Under the pieces are notes generated by a model. It was not told the origin of the DNA and ran no database searches. It saw nothing but the letters and a program-made list of their open reading frames with translations. A program made the translations under genes and the position numbers. Of a stretch of 27,728 nt of DNA, positions 15,389 through 23,518 are shown in pieces. The stretch's first letter is position 1. Every line of letters begins with the position of its first letter. Origin of the DNA: Pseudomonadota bacterium (GTDB taxonomy: Bacteria > Desulfobacterota > Desulfovibrionia > Desulfovibrionales > Desulfomicrobiaceae); NCBI GenBank assembly GCA_023393525.1, contig JAEWKZ010000133.1:1-27728 (forward strand), in the 5' to 3' direction.

Positions 15389-17098
15389 ATGTCCGGTTGC
15401 AAACCCAACCAAGCCCCGGGTGTCGTCGCCACCCCCATGGATAAAAACTTCAAGGGGCCCATCATCGTGGACCCCGTGACCCGCATCGAAGGCCATCTCA
15501 AAATCGAAGTCGAAGTGGACCAGGGCAAGGTCACCAACGTGTGGTCGAGCTCCCAGCTGTTCCGCGGTCTGGAACTGATCCTCAAGGGCCGTGACCCGCG
15601 CGACGCGCAGCACTTCACCCAGCGTTCCTGCGGCGTCTGCACCTACACCCATGCCCTGGCCTCCACCCGCTGCGTGGACAACGCCGTGGGCGTGGACAAG
15701 AACCTGCCCGACAACGCGCGCCTGATCCGCAACCTGGTTCTGGCCGCCCAGTATCTGCATGACCACATCGTGCATTTCTATCATCTGCATGCCCTGGACT
15801 GGGTCGACGTCACCGGCGCCCTGACCGCGGACCCCAAGAAGGCCGCGTCCATCGCCAACTCCATCTCCACCCGCGTGACCAAGGCCGAAGATCTGAAGGC
15901 AGTGCAGGACAAGGTCAAGGGCCTGGTCGATTCCGGCCAACTCGGCATCTTCACCAACGCCTACTTCCTGGGCGGGCACAAGGCCTACTATCTGCCGGCG
16001 GAAGTGAACCTCATCGCCACCGCGCACTACCTTGAAGCCCTGCACCTCCAGGTCAAGGCAGCCCGGGCCATGGCCGTTTTCGGCGCCAAGAACCCGCACA
16101 CCCAGTTCACCGTGGTCGGCGGCGTGACCTGCTACGAAAGTCTGACCAACGAACGCATCTCCGAATTCGTGGGCCTGTTCCAGGAAACCAAGCAGTTCAT
16201 CGACGAATGCTACATCCCCGACCTGCTGGCCGTGGCCTCCTACTACAAGGACTGGGCCGGCATCGGCGGCACCACCAACTTCCTGACCTTCGGCGAATTC
16301 CCGACCGTCGAGAGCGACCTGAACAGCCGCTGGCTGCCCCCCGGAGTCATCTTCAACCGCAACATCGGCCAGGTCGAATCCTTCGACCCCAAACTGATCA
16401 CCGAACATGTCCGCCACAGCTGGTACCAGGGCGACAAGGACCATCATCCCTACCAGGGCGTGACCGAACCCCAGTACACCGCCTACGAAGACCGCGACCG
16501 GTATTCCTGGATGAAGGCGCCCCGCTACGGCAAGACCTCCGTGGAAACGGGCCCCCTGGCTTCCGTGCTGGTTGCCTACGGCAAGGGTCACCCGGAAGTG
16601 AAGAAGCTGGTCGATTACGTCCTGGGCTACCTCGGCGTCGGCCCCGAGGCCCTCTTCTCCACCCTGGGCCGGACCGCCGCGCGCGGCATCGAAACCAAGG
16701 TCGTGGCCGACAAGCTCATGGACTGGGTCAACGAACTGGCCGAGAACGTGAAAAGCGGCAACACCAAGATCTACCAGGACTGGAAGATGCCCGACGAGGC
16801 CGAGGGCGTCGGTTACGTCACCGCTCCCCGTGGCGCGCTGAGCCACTGGATCAAGATCAAGAACGGCAAGATCGAAAACTTCCAGCTGGTCGTTCCGTCC
16901 ACCTGGAACCTCGGGCCGCGCTGCGCTGAAGGCAAGCTCTCCGCCGTCGAAGAAGCGCTGATGGGCACGCCCATCGCCGACGCCGAACGTCCGGTGGAAA
17001 TCCTGCGCACCGTCCACTCCTACGACCCCTGCATCGCCTGCGGCGTGCATGTCATCGACTCCAAGACCAACCAGGTCCGCAAGTTCAAGATTCTGTAA
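15389..17098 (+). CDS. hynA: Periplasmic [NiFe] hydrogenase large subunit
   Basis: The 569-residue catalytic subunit binds the Ni-Fe(CN)2CO active site and interconverts H2 with protons and electrons. The two ligand pairs are visible as RSCGVCTYTH (Cys81, Cys84) and DPCIACGVH (Cys548, Cys551). The codon for the first Cys of the second pair is TGC, not TGA, so no selenocysteine is used. A 15-residue tail after His554 (starting VIDSK) is the peptide removed by the maturation endopeptidase once nickel is inserted. It has no signal of its own and is exported with HynB through Tat. The ribosome binding site is GAGGAGA. A strong terminator follows at once. Confidence 0.98.
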   Translation: MSGCKPNQAPGVVATPMDKNFKGPIIVDPVTRIEGHLKIEVEVDQGKVTNVWSSSQLFRGLELILKGRDPRDAQHFTQRSCGVCTYTHALASTRCVDNAVGVDKNLPDNARLIRNLVLAAQYLHDHIVHFYHLHALDWVDVTGALTADPKKAASIANSISTRVTKAEDLKAVQDKVKGLVDSGQLGIFTNAYFLGGHKAYYLPAEVNLIATAHYLEALHLQVKAARAMAVFGAKNPHTQFTVVGGVTCYESLTNERISEFVGLFQETKQFIDECYIPDLLAVASYYKDWAGIGGTTNFLTFGEFPTVESDLNSRWLPPGVIFNRNIGQVESFDPKLITEHVRHSWYQGDKDHHPYQGVTEPQYTAYEDRDRYSWMKAPRYGKTSVETGPLASVLVAYGKGHPEVKKLVDYVLGYLGVGPEALFSTLGRTAARGIETKVVADKLMDWVNELAENVKSGNTKIYQDWKMPDEAEGVGYVTAPRGALSHWIKIKNGKIENFQLVVPSTWNLGPRCAEGKLSAVEEALMGTPIADAERPVEILRTVHSYDPCIACGVHVIDSKTNQVRKFKIL

Positions 17099-17105
17099 TC
17101 GAGAG

Positions 17106-17131
17106 AGGGCCCCGAAACCGGGGCCCTTTCC
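17106..17131 (+). terminator. Rho-independent terminator between hynA and hynD
   Basis: AGGGCCCC (17106-17113) pairs perfectly with GGGGCCCT (17120-17127) around GAAACC, followed by TTTCCT. It begins 7 nt after the hynA stop. It probably ends most structural-gene transcripts, or stabilises their 3' end, so that the downstream maturation genes are expressed less. Confidence 0.8.
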
Positions 17132-17184
17132 TCCCTTGAACCTCTCCGCGAATTTGCGTAGCTCTTTCTTTTCACTCCTCAAAC

Positions 17185-17682
17185 ATGGACATGTTCATGA
17201 CTGAAAAACGCATCCTCGTCCTTGGCGTGGGCAATATTCTCTTTACCGATGAAGGCCTTGGCGTGCGCTGCATCGAACACATGCAGGAAAAATTCACATT
17301 CTCAAACAACGTCACCCTCATGGACGGCGGCACCCTGGGCACCAAGCTTATGGGACCGATCCTCGAATCGGACTACCTCATCGTCTGCGACGCCGTCTTG
17401 TGCGACGACAAACCCGGCTCCGTGTACCGGCTCATCGGCGACGACCTGCGCAAGAGCCTGGCCTTCCGCGACTCCATGCACCAGACCGACCTTGTCGACA
17501 CGCTGGGCATGTGCGAACTGGTCGGCAACCGTCCCGAGGCGGTGGTCATCGGCATGGAGCCCTTCGACTACGAGTCCATGGCCCTTGAACTTTCCCCCAC
17601 CGCTGTCTCGTCCCTGCCCGTGATGGTCGAATCGGTCGTCCGCGAAATCGAAAAAGCCGGTGGAACCTGCACCCCGAACTAA
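17185..17682 (+). CDS. hynD: Hydrogenase maturation endopeptidase (HybD/HupD family)
   Basis: This nickel-dependent protease cleaves the C-terminal extension of the matching large subunit, HynA. The opening ILVLGVGNILFTDEGLGVR is the family signature. Probable nickel ligands are Glu23 in TDEGLG, Asp69 in IVCDAVL and His99 in SMHQTDL. The 165-residue length is normal. Three ATGs lie close together (17185, 17191 and 17197), and none has a clear ribosome binding site, so the exact start is uncertain. It is followed after 9 nt by hypC. Its position directly behind hynBA indicates a dedicated protease for this enzyme. Confidence 0.95.
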   Translation: MDMFMTEKRILVLGVGNILFTDEGLGVRCIEHMQEKFTFSNNVTLMDGGTLGTKLMGPILESDYLIVCDAVLCDDKPGSVYRLIGDDLRKSLAFRDSMHQTDLVDTLGMCELVGNRPEAVVIGMEPFDYESMALELSPTAVSSLPVMVESVVREIEKAGGTCTPN

Positions 17683-17691
17683 GGAGTCATC

Positions 17692-17970
17692 ATGTGTCTG
17701 GCCATTCCCGCCAAGATCGAATCCATTGAAAACGGCGTGGCCCAGTGCCGCGTCGGCGAAGGCGAAACCTACGTCACCGCCTCTCTCATGCTCCTCGACG
17801 GCGAGGCGGCCCTGGGCGACTACGTCATCATCCATGCCGGGTTCGCCATCCGCAGGCTCGACCTCAAGGAAGCGCAGGAATCCCTGACCATCCTTCGCGA
17901 TCTGGCCAACGCCTACGACGAAGTGCAGCGAAAATACGAACAGGAGGATCCGGATCGTGCCAAGGCCTGA
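17692..17970 (+). CDS. hypC: Hydrogenase maturation chaperone HypC
   Basis: HypC binds the large-subunit precursor and works with HypD to build and deliver the Fe(CN)2CO group. The essential N-terminal MCLAIP with Cys2 is present. The OB-fold body (DYVIIHAGFAIRRLDLKEA) and the 92-residue length match the family. AAGGAG lies six nt before the ATG. Its 3' end overlaps the next gene by 14 nt. hypD, its functional partner, is not in the window. Confidence 0.96.
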   Translation: MCLAIPAKIESIENGVAQCRVGEGETYVTASLMLLDGEAALGDYVIIHAGFAIRRLDLKEAQESLTILRDLANAYDEVQRKYEQEDPDRAKA

Positions 17971-18778
17971 ACCGGACAAAGCCCTCGGAAGCCTTGTCGG
18001 ACTGGCGGTCTGTGAAGCCCTGCCCTCCGACCGGGACAAGGTTTCACAGGACGTTGCGCTCATCCCCGGCCTCTGGGGCGACGGAACGTCCATGGCCCTG
18101 AGCCTGGCCGAAAGCCTGATCGAAATGGGCGGCGTCGACCAGCGCGACCAGATGGTCCGCTATACGAGCTGGTTTCGATACGGCTACCTGAGCTCCACGG
18201 AAACCTGCGACTTCATAGACGAAACCGTCAAGCAGGCCATTTTGCGATTCGAGCGCACCTGGAACCCCAAGGACGAGAACCAGACCCAGGGCGATGCCTG
18301 CCTGGCCCGCGTGGCCCCGCTGGCCATGTATTTCAATGCGTCGCGGGAAGACATGCTGGCCGCCGTCGCCGCTTCGACCCTGACCACGCACTCCGCGCCC
18401 CAGAGCGTGGACGCCTGCAGCGTGCTTGCGCTCATGATCTTCACGGCCTTGAGCGGCTCAGAAAAGTCCGCCGTGCTCCGCCCGCTCCTCCCGGACACCC
18501 TTTGTCCCGAAATAGCCGACCTGAGCGCCGACGTCTCCGCTCAGGCCGCCTCCCCGGCCGCGCGCGCCCTGCGGGCGGCCGTGGGCGCCTTTCGTGACAG
18601 CGGTTCGTTTGCCGAGGGCGCCCTCAACTGCCTCGCCCATGGTCCGCGCGCCCTGGCCGCCTATGGACAGCTGGCCGGATCGTGGTATGGCCTGGAGCAT
18701 ATACCCCAGGCCTGGCGGCAAAGCCTGGCTCGCCATAACCTGCTGATTCAAATGGGAAATCAACTGATCAAAAATTAA
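17957..18778 (+). CDS. Degenerate ADP-ribosylglycohydrolase-like protein in the hydrogenase operon
   Basis: The 273-residue protein has the overall pattern of the DraG/ARH family: GLAV near the start, TSMALSLAESLIEMGGVD, ARVAPLAMYF, SVDACSVLALM and GQLAGSWYGLEHIPQAWR. The residues that bind the two Mg ions are largely missing. The usual GDALG is CEAL (residues 19-22), the usual TDDT is GDGT (41-44), and the C-terminal GGDxDT is HGPRAL (228-233). It is therefore probably not an ADP-ribosyl hydrolase and may be a binding or scaffold protein. It starts at a GTG with AGGAGG nine nt upstream and overlaps hypC by 14 nt, so it is co-translated with hydrogenase maturation genes. The fold assignment is from recognised motifs; the role is unknown. 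Confidence 0.8.
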   Translation: MPRPEPDKALGSLVGLAVCEALPSDRDKVSQDVALIPGLWGDGTSMALSLAESLIEMGGVDQRDQMVRYTSWFRYGYLSSTETCDFIDETVKQAILRFERTWNPKDENQTQGDACLARVAPLAMYFNASREDMLAAVAASTLTTHSAPQSVDACSVLALMIFTALSGSEKSAVLRPLLPDTLCPEIADLSADVSAQAASPAARALRAAVGAFRDSGSFAEGALNCLAHGPRALAAYGQLAGSWYGLEHIPQAWRQSLARHNLLIQMGNQLIKN

Positions 18779-18791
18779 CCGCCGGTCAAAC

Positions 18792-18820
18792 TTGCCAAAA
18801 GCGAACCTCGTCCGTAGCAT
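18792..18820 (+). promoter_or_regulatory. Candidate sigma-70 promoter of the M23 peptidase gene
   Basis: TTGCCA (18792-18797, 5 of 6 to consensus) and TAGCAT (18815-18820, 4 of 6) are separated by 17 nt in the gap after the ARH-like gene. This suggests the peptidase is transcribed independently of the hydrogenase operon. Confidence 0.4.
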
Positions 18821-18932
18821 GTCCCATGCTTACGGCGATTTTCTGCGCCCCTGATCGCGCCTGACATGCGGGCCCGTGCGCCCATGACCGCCAATCCCCT
18901 GCACCATAGACTTCAAACAACGAGCATCTGGT

Positions 18933-20240
18933 ATGAAAAACCGCATCTCTTCGGCCTTTTTTCTTGTCATTCTCCTTCTTCTCGGAGCCCTGGGAGCCAT
19001 GTACTACGTCAAGGCGGAATGGAATCCGCCCACGCTTTCCCTGACCCCCGAACAGCCCACGGCCAGCACCCGGACCGTGTTCGCCGTCACCGCCGAGGAC
19101 AAGGACTCCGCGCTGCGCAGCCTGCATGTGGTCGCCACGCAAGGGACCAGCACCATCGACATCGTGAACAAAACCCTGCCCTCCGGGACCAAGCGGCTGC
19201 ATGAAGAATTCTCGCTGCCCAAGACCGGCCTCAAGAACGCCCCCCTGACCTTGACGGTCACGGTCAAGGACACCTCCTGGCATCGTCTGGGACGCGGCAA
19301 CAGGGTTCAGATCGTGCGCGAGATGAACATCGATTCCATGCCGCCCGTCATTTCCGTTCTTTCCGGGCAGCACAACGTCAACCACGGCGGAACAGGCCTG
19401 GTGGTCTACAGCACCAACGAGGAACTGACCACGAGCGGCGTGAGGATCGGCGACCATTTCTTCCCGGGCTACCCGTACCAGCCGGGCAAATATCTGTGCT
19501 TCTTCGCCCTGCCCTTCAACGCCGACCCCAAGGCGGTCACGCCTGTCCTGACGGCCAGCGACCTGGCGGACAACCAGTCCACCGTCGGATTCAACTTCCG
19601 CCCCCTGCACAAAAAATTCCGGCACGACGACATCAACATCTCGGACAACTTCCTCCAGTCAAAAATGGGCCAGTTCGCGAACCTCTACCCCGATGCGGCC
19701 ACTCCCGTGGACATTTTCCTGAAGGTCAATTCCGAACTCAGGGCCAAGAACGTGGCCTACCTGCTCGAACTCGGCAAGGACACGGTCCCCCAGAAGCTCT
19801 GGGACGACACCTTCATCCGTCTGCCCAACAGCGCCCCCATGGCCGCCTTCGCCGACAACCGAACCTACATGTATCAGGGCAGGGCCGTGGACAACCAGAC
19901 CCATCTCGGGGTGGATCTCGCGTCCATCGCCGCCTCGCCGGTTCCGGCGGGCAACACCGGACGGATCATCCTGGCCGAGTTCATGGGCATCTACGGCAAT
20001 GTCGTGGTCATCGACCACGGTTTCGGCCTTCAGTCCCTGTATTCGCACTTGAGCGAAATCCATGTGCAAAAAGGCGAAACCGTCCAGCGCGGGCAGATCA
20101 TCGGCAAGACCGGCGCCACAGGCATGGCCGGTGGCGATCATCTGCACTTCGGGATGCTTGTTTCCGGCATCGAGGTGCAGCCCATCGAGTGGTGGGACGC
20201 GCAGTGGATCGACCACAACATCACCTCCAAACTTCAATGA
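18933..20240 (+). CDS. M23 family zinc metallopeptidase, membrane-anchored
   Basis: This probable cell-wall endopeptidase, or regulator of one, is 435 residues long. An N-terminal hydrophobic segment (FFLVILLLLGALGAMYYV, residues 9-26) acts as an uncleaved anchor or signal, placing the rest in the periplasm. The middle consists of beta-rich, immunoglobulin-like sequence with no named domain. The C-terminal LytM/M23 domain keeps the zinc ligands: HLGVD (His324, Asp328) and GGDHLHFG (HLH near 403-405). An active peptidoglycan hydrolase is therefore plausible. The ribosome binding site is weak. It stands alone between the hydrogenase operon and a terminator shared with the convergent CBS-ACT gene. 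Confidence 0.9.
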   Translation: MKNRISSAFFLVILLLLGALGAMYYVKAEWNPPTLSLTPEQPTASTRTVFAVTAEDKDSALRSLHVVATQGTSTIDIVNKTLPSGTKRLHEEFSLPKTGLKNAPLTLTVTVKDTSWHRLGRGNRVQIVREMNIDSMPPVISVLSGQHNVNHGGTGLVVYSTNEELTTSGVRIGDHFFPGYPYQPGKYLCFFALPFNADPKAVTPVLTASDLADNQSTVGFNFRPLHKKFRHDDINISDNFLQSKMGQFANLYPDAATPVDIFLKVNSELRAKNVAYLLELGKDTVPQKLWDDTFIRLPNSAPMAAFADNRTYMYQGRAVDNQTHLGVDLASIAASPVPAGNTGRIILAEFMGIYGNVVVIDHGFGLQSLYSHLSEIHVQKGETVQRGQIIGKTGATGMAGGDHLHFGMLVSGIEVQPIEWWDAQWIDHNITSKLQ

Positions 20241-20271
20241 CCGCACGGGGCGCATTCCAGGCCCCGACGCG

Positions 20272-20312
20272 AAAACGGCCGCGAACCCTGCGTTCGCGGC
20301 CGTTTTTTTTTG
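20272..20312 (+). terminator. Strong terminator between convergent genes
   Basis: AAAACGGCCGCGAA (20272-20285) pairs perfectly over 14 bp with TTCGCGGCCGTTTT (20293-20306), and the T-run extends from 20303 to 20312. It ends the M23 peptidase transcript. With only four A residues on the left it may also act, more weakly, for the convergent CBS-ACT gene. Confidence 0.93.
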
Positions 20313-20329
20313 CGACAAAGAGGGCGGTT

Positions 20330-20983
20330 TTAGGCCCACTCCTGCTCGAAACGCTCTGGTCCGGCGACCTTGTACCCCTTCTCGGCCAGCACGCGCTGAA
20401 GGGCCAAGGCGTCATCGGCTTGGACGCGAAAAACCAGCAGACGCTGCTTGCCTCGGTAAAACGTCGAGGTGGAGAGGATGTTGACTCCCATGTCGAAGAA
20501 CAGCCTGCTGATCTCGGCCATGAGGCCCTTGCGGTCCTCGGCCTCGATGGCCATGCGGTGCCCGCCGAGTTCCAGCCCCATTTCCTCCACCAGCACGGCC
20601 AGCATGGAACTGCGGCTGATGTATCCCTTGAGCCGGTTCTTCGTGTCGACCACGGCCAGACCGGCGAGGTCCCTTTCGTGCATGATCTTGGCCGCGACCT
20701 CGATCTCGGTCTCGGGAGTCACGGTGGGCATCCCGCCACGCACCAGCTCTTTGACAGTCATTCTGGAGAGAAGATAGTTCAGTTCATGCTTGCTGAACGT
20801 GGTCGCCCCGGAAGGCAGGGCGGCGCGGATATCCTCCTTGGCCACGTACCCTTTGAGTCTTCCATCCTCGACAACAAGCAAGATCCACAGTCTGTGCTCC
20901 TCCATCATGCGGTCCGCTTTGATTATCAGCGTATCCGAGGTGATGGTGGGGACATGCTTATCCATGGCAAGGCCTACATACAT
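20330..20983 (-). CDS. CBS-pair and ACT domain protein (AcuB-like)
   Basis: The 217-residue cytoplasmic protein has two CBS domains (about residues 1-60 and 72-132) that form a Bateman module, usually binding adenine nucleotides. A C-terminal ACT domain follows (about 140-210, HRMAIEAEDRKGLMAEISR), of the kind that binds amino acids. Proteins with this layout are annotated as AcuB-like sensors, but the ligand and target are unknown. The ATG at 20983 has AAAGGAG seven nt upstream. It is transcribed alone, divergent from the LysM gene. Confidence 0.9.
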   Translation of the reverse strand: MYVGLAMDKHVPTITSDTLIIKADRMMEEHRLWILLVVEDGRLKGYVAKEDIRAALPSGATTFSKHELNYLLSRMTVKELVRGGMPTVTPETEIEVAAKIMHERDLAGLAVVDTKNRLKGYISRSSMLAVLVEEMGLELGGHRMAIEAEDRKGLMAEISRLFFDMGVNILSTSTFYRGKQRLLVFRVQADDALALQRVLAEKGYKVAGPERFEQEWA

Positions 20984-21114
20984 GACATACTCCTTTGAGT
21001 CGTTCGGGTGAATCCCTTTACGTTAAGTGCAGTGACAGCCTTCATCCTTTTTGCTATATCTTTGGCTCCATTATCGGAAACAACGATCCCAAAAAAATCA
21101 GGTCCCCGGCAAAA

Positions 21115-22788
21115 ATGAAACGTGCTGTTCTTCTTATTCTCGCTCTATGCTTTCTGACAAGCATAACCAAGCCGGGATTTTCAGAAAAACCGCTGCGCCT
21201 TTTCTTTGAAAAAAACATTCCCGTGGACCCGCAATCCCGACAGGAGCACATCGTCAAGCAAGGCGAATGGCTCTTCAAGATCCTGGAAGCAAAGGGCTAT
21301 TCCCCCTCGCAAATACACAGGGCCCTGCCAGGCATCGAGGCCCTGAACCCGCATATCCCGGACATCAACCAGCTCACCCCGGGTCAGGTTCTTCACCTCC
21401 CCGAAATCCTCTCCGCCGCCGGCATCGCCGTTCCCCTTCCCCGGGCGGCGGCGCCGACGGGCCCGTATGAGAAAATGCCCTATGTCGTTCGCTCCGGAGA
21501 CACGCTCATCCAGATACTCCAGGCGCAAGGGGTGCCGACAAAACTGATTTTCAGCCAGTACATGGACCTGTTTTTGGAGCTCAATCCGGACGTTCCGGAC
21601 AGCAACACGCTACGCATCGGCCAAGAGATCATTCTTCCAGTCGTGGTTCATGAGGCGTCGGCCGCGCCGGTCCCCGCCGCGCCGCGGCCCGCCGCGGCCA
21701 TGGGCCCGACAGCGGCCGCGCCCGTGGCCGCGAGCCTGGTCGAAGAGACCGGAACGCTGCCCAGACAGGCCGCCACGCCGATCTTTGCCCCGCACTCCCT
21801 GCGCCAGACGCCGCCGGAAATTGCGCCCAAAGCCGCCCCCGCACCGCCGCAAGTGAATGCCGAAAAACGCACAGAACCGAAAAATCCCACGCGGGACTCA
21901 AAAAAAGAGCAGCGCCAGCCCCGCACCGGGCTGCCTCTGGTCAAGACGGTGCTGGAACAGATGCGCTTCAGGTTCGTGCCCGGCGACGAAAGCATGCATC
22001 CCCTGCCCAACGCCCAGTGGCTGATCGTCAAAATGCTTGAAACCCCGCTGGTCGACGCGCCCTGGGGCGGAAAAATCCTCTTCTGCCCCGTCCCCAAGAA
22101 CGCCCAGTGGATCGTAAACGCCAACAAGCTGGGAATGAAGGTCTGCGTCATTTCGCCCCGCTGGAACGTGCAGGAGGTGCTGGAGAAGCTCGCCGAGGCC
22201 TTTCCCAGACATTTCCGCCTGTGGGGAGCCGGCAAGGACCTCGTGCTTTCCCGCAACGGCGTCGGCGTGACCCTGCAATCGCAACAGCTCGCCATCATGG
22301 AACGAAACGGCAAAAAGAGCATCCATCTGGTCTGGTCCAGACCCACGCCCGATTCGCCGCCCCTGCCCCAGGGTCTGCACGAAGTGCTTGATTCCGCCCA
22401 GGTCAAGGTGATCGAGCTGGACGCGTACAACGAACTTTCGCGCCTGCCTTCCCGGCCTCGCGATTCCATTTACGTGCCTGTGGCCACGCACATGGAACTC
22501 ATCAAGGCCATGAACCCCGACAACCCCGAAGAAACCTTCGGCCAGACCATGCCCGATTCGCTGAACGCCCTGTTGCAGGTGTTGCGCGACAAGGAGCTGC
22601 TGCATCAGGGCATGGTCCACGTATCCTGGTCTTCCGGAGCCCAGAACCGCATCGCGTTGCAGGTTCCGGCCTGGACAGTTTCGGGCGGAAACGGCAGGAT
22701 CGCCATCCTGGACCGGCGTTTTTCGGATCCGTTCCTCGTGTCCGTCCTTTCCCACGAAGGGTATGCCTGCTTTGTCCTCCCAGACTGA
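21115..22788 (+). CDS. LysM domain cell-envelope protein
   Basis: This exported protein of 557 residues probably binds peptidoglycan. A signal peptide (MKRAVLLILALCFLTSITKP) is followed by two LysM domains, at about 45-98 (HIVKQGEWLFKIL to LTPGQVLHLPE) and 122-178 (YVVRSGDTLIQIL to LRIGQEIILPV). A low-complexity Ala/Pro-rich linker then runs to about residue 275. The remaining 280 residues are an unrecognised domain. The frame stays open back to a TTG at 20995, but the ATG at 21115 is chosen because it gives the signal peptide; its ribosome binding site is weak. It ends 17 nt before a small gene that leads into hypA and hypB, so it may head that operon. Confidence 0.85.
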   Translation: MKRAVLLILALCFLTSITKPGFSEKPLRLFFEKNIPVDPQSRQEHIVKQGEWLFKILEAKGYSPSQIHRALPGIEALNPHIPDINQLTPGQVLHLPEILSAAGIAVPLPRAAAPTGPYEKMPYVVRSGDTLIQILQAQGVPTKLIFSQYMDLFLELNPDVPDSNTLRIGQEIILPVVVHEASAAPVPAAPRPAAAMGPTAAAPVAASLVEETGTLPRQAATPIFAPHSLRQTPPEIAPKAAPAPPQVNAEKRTEPKNPTRDSKKEQRQPRTGLPLVKTVLEQMRFRFVPGDESMHPLPNAQWLIVKMLETPLVDAPWGGKILFCPVPKNAQWIVNANKLGMKVCVISPRWNVQEVLEKLAEAFPRHFRLWGAGKDLVLSRNGVGVTLQSQQLAIMERNGKKSIHLVWSRPTPDSPPLPQGLHEVLDSAQVKVIELDAYNELSRLPSRPRDSIYVPVATHMELIKAMNPDNPEETFGQTMPDSLNALLQVLRDKELLHQGMVHVSWSSGAQNRIALQVPAWTVSGGNGRIAILDRRFSDPFLVSVLSHEGYACFVLPD

Positions 22789-22805
22789 ACCCAAAGAGAC
22801 CACCC

Positions 22806-23135
22806 ATGCCTCACGATTTTCGCGTTTACGGCCATCTGGCCGGACTTGATGCCGAACAGCTGGCCAACTGCCTTGCGTATTTGTCCGCCTACGAATGCGA
22901 AGCGGACGGACATGTCCTCGACTTCGTGCATGAGGGCGGATTCATCGACGTTGACCACGACCTGGAAGTCTTGCTGACCATCGTCGGCCCCAATGCGCGG
23001 GGCGTCATCGACATCATCAACCACCAGGACTGGGAGATGCACCGCTGCACGCTCTCGAACGGAATTCTGCAACGATCCCGCATCGCTCTGGACAACGCCC
23101 TGGACACGGCTTACGCATCGGAGCGCCGCTCATAA
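22806..23135 (+). CDS. Small His/Cys-containing protein upstream of hypA, unknown function
   Basis: I do not recognise this 109-residue soluble protein. It has seven His (3, 10, 36, 42, 51, 73, 79) and three Cys (22, 31, 81), and is acidic in the middle. It shows no membrane span or signal peptide. It lies 17 nt after the LysM gene and 17 nt before hypA, so all are probably on one transcript. The metal-ligand-type residues next to nickel-insertion genes make metal handling possible, but no motif proves it. Confidence 0.8.
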   Translation: MPHDFRVYGHLAGLDAEQLANCLAYLSAYECEADGHVLDFVHEGGFIDVDHDLEVLLTIVGPNARGVIDIINHQDWEMHRCTLSNGILQRSRIALDNALDTAYASERRS

Positions 23136-23152
23136 GCCCTCACGGAGTCAAC

Positions 23153-23506
23153 ATGCACGAACTCTCCATTGCCGAAAGCCTGATCAAGATCATCGGCGAA
23201 GAAATGGCCAAGCACGGCCTCACCAAATTGCATTCGTTCAAGATCGTCTACGGACAGATCTCGGCCATCGTTCCTGAAGCCCTGGAGACATCTTTCGAGA
23301 TGCTGACCATGAACACCCCCTTCGAGGGAGCGAAAATGGAAACGGAGGTCAAGCCCATGGTCGTGCGCTGCCGCCAGTGCGGGCATGAATTCAGCCCCAG
23401 CCAGGAGGAGCGCGTCATCATGCCCTGTCCGCAGTGCGCTACGGAACTGGGGCACGAGATCATCTCCGGCCGCGAACTCTACATAGACAACATCGAAGCC
23501 GAATAA
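23153..23506 (+). CDS. hypA: Hydrogenase nickel-insertion protein HypA
   Basis: HypA works with HypB to insert nickel into the hydrogenase large-subunit precursor. The N-terminal MHE, with His2 as a key nickel ligand, is intact. The structural zinc site is formed by two CxxC pairs, CRQC (73, 76) and CPQC (92, 95). The 117-residue length is standard. It is followed after 12 nt by hypB, the usual pairing. Confidence 0.97.
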   Translation: MHELSIAESLIKIIGEEMAKHGLTKLHSFKIVYGQISAIVPEALETSFEMLTMNTPFEGAKMETEVKPMVVRCRQCGHEFSPSQEERVIMPCPQCATELGHEIISGRELYIDNIEAE

Positions 23507-23518
23507 CTGGAGGAAAGC

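Noticed and set aside
14378..17098. Possible [NiFeSe] hydrogenase with selenocysteine
   Set aside because: The first Cys of DPCIAC in the large subunit is encoded by TGC, and the small subunit keeps the Pro of WPVQAGHPC. Both point to a standard [NiFe] enzyme.
15350..17182. 610-codon minus-strand open frame opposite hynA
   Set aside because: hynA is certain from its active-site motifs. The antisense frame has the same Gly/Val/Asp/His-rich shadow composition and no ribosome binding site that decides a start.
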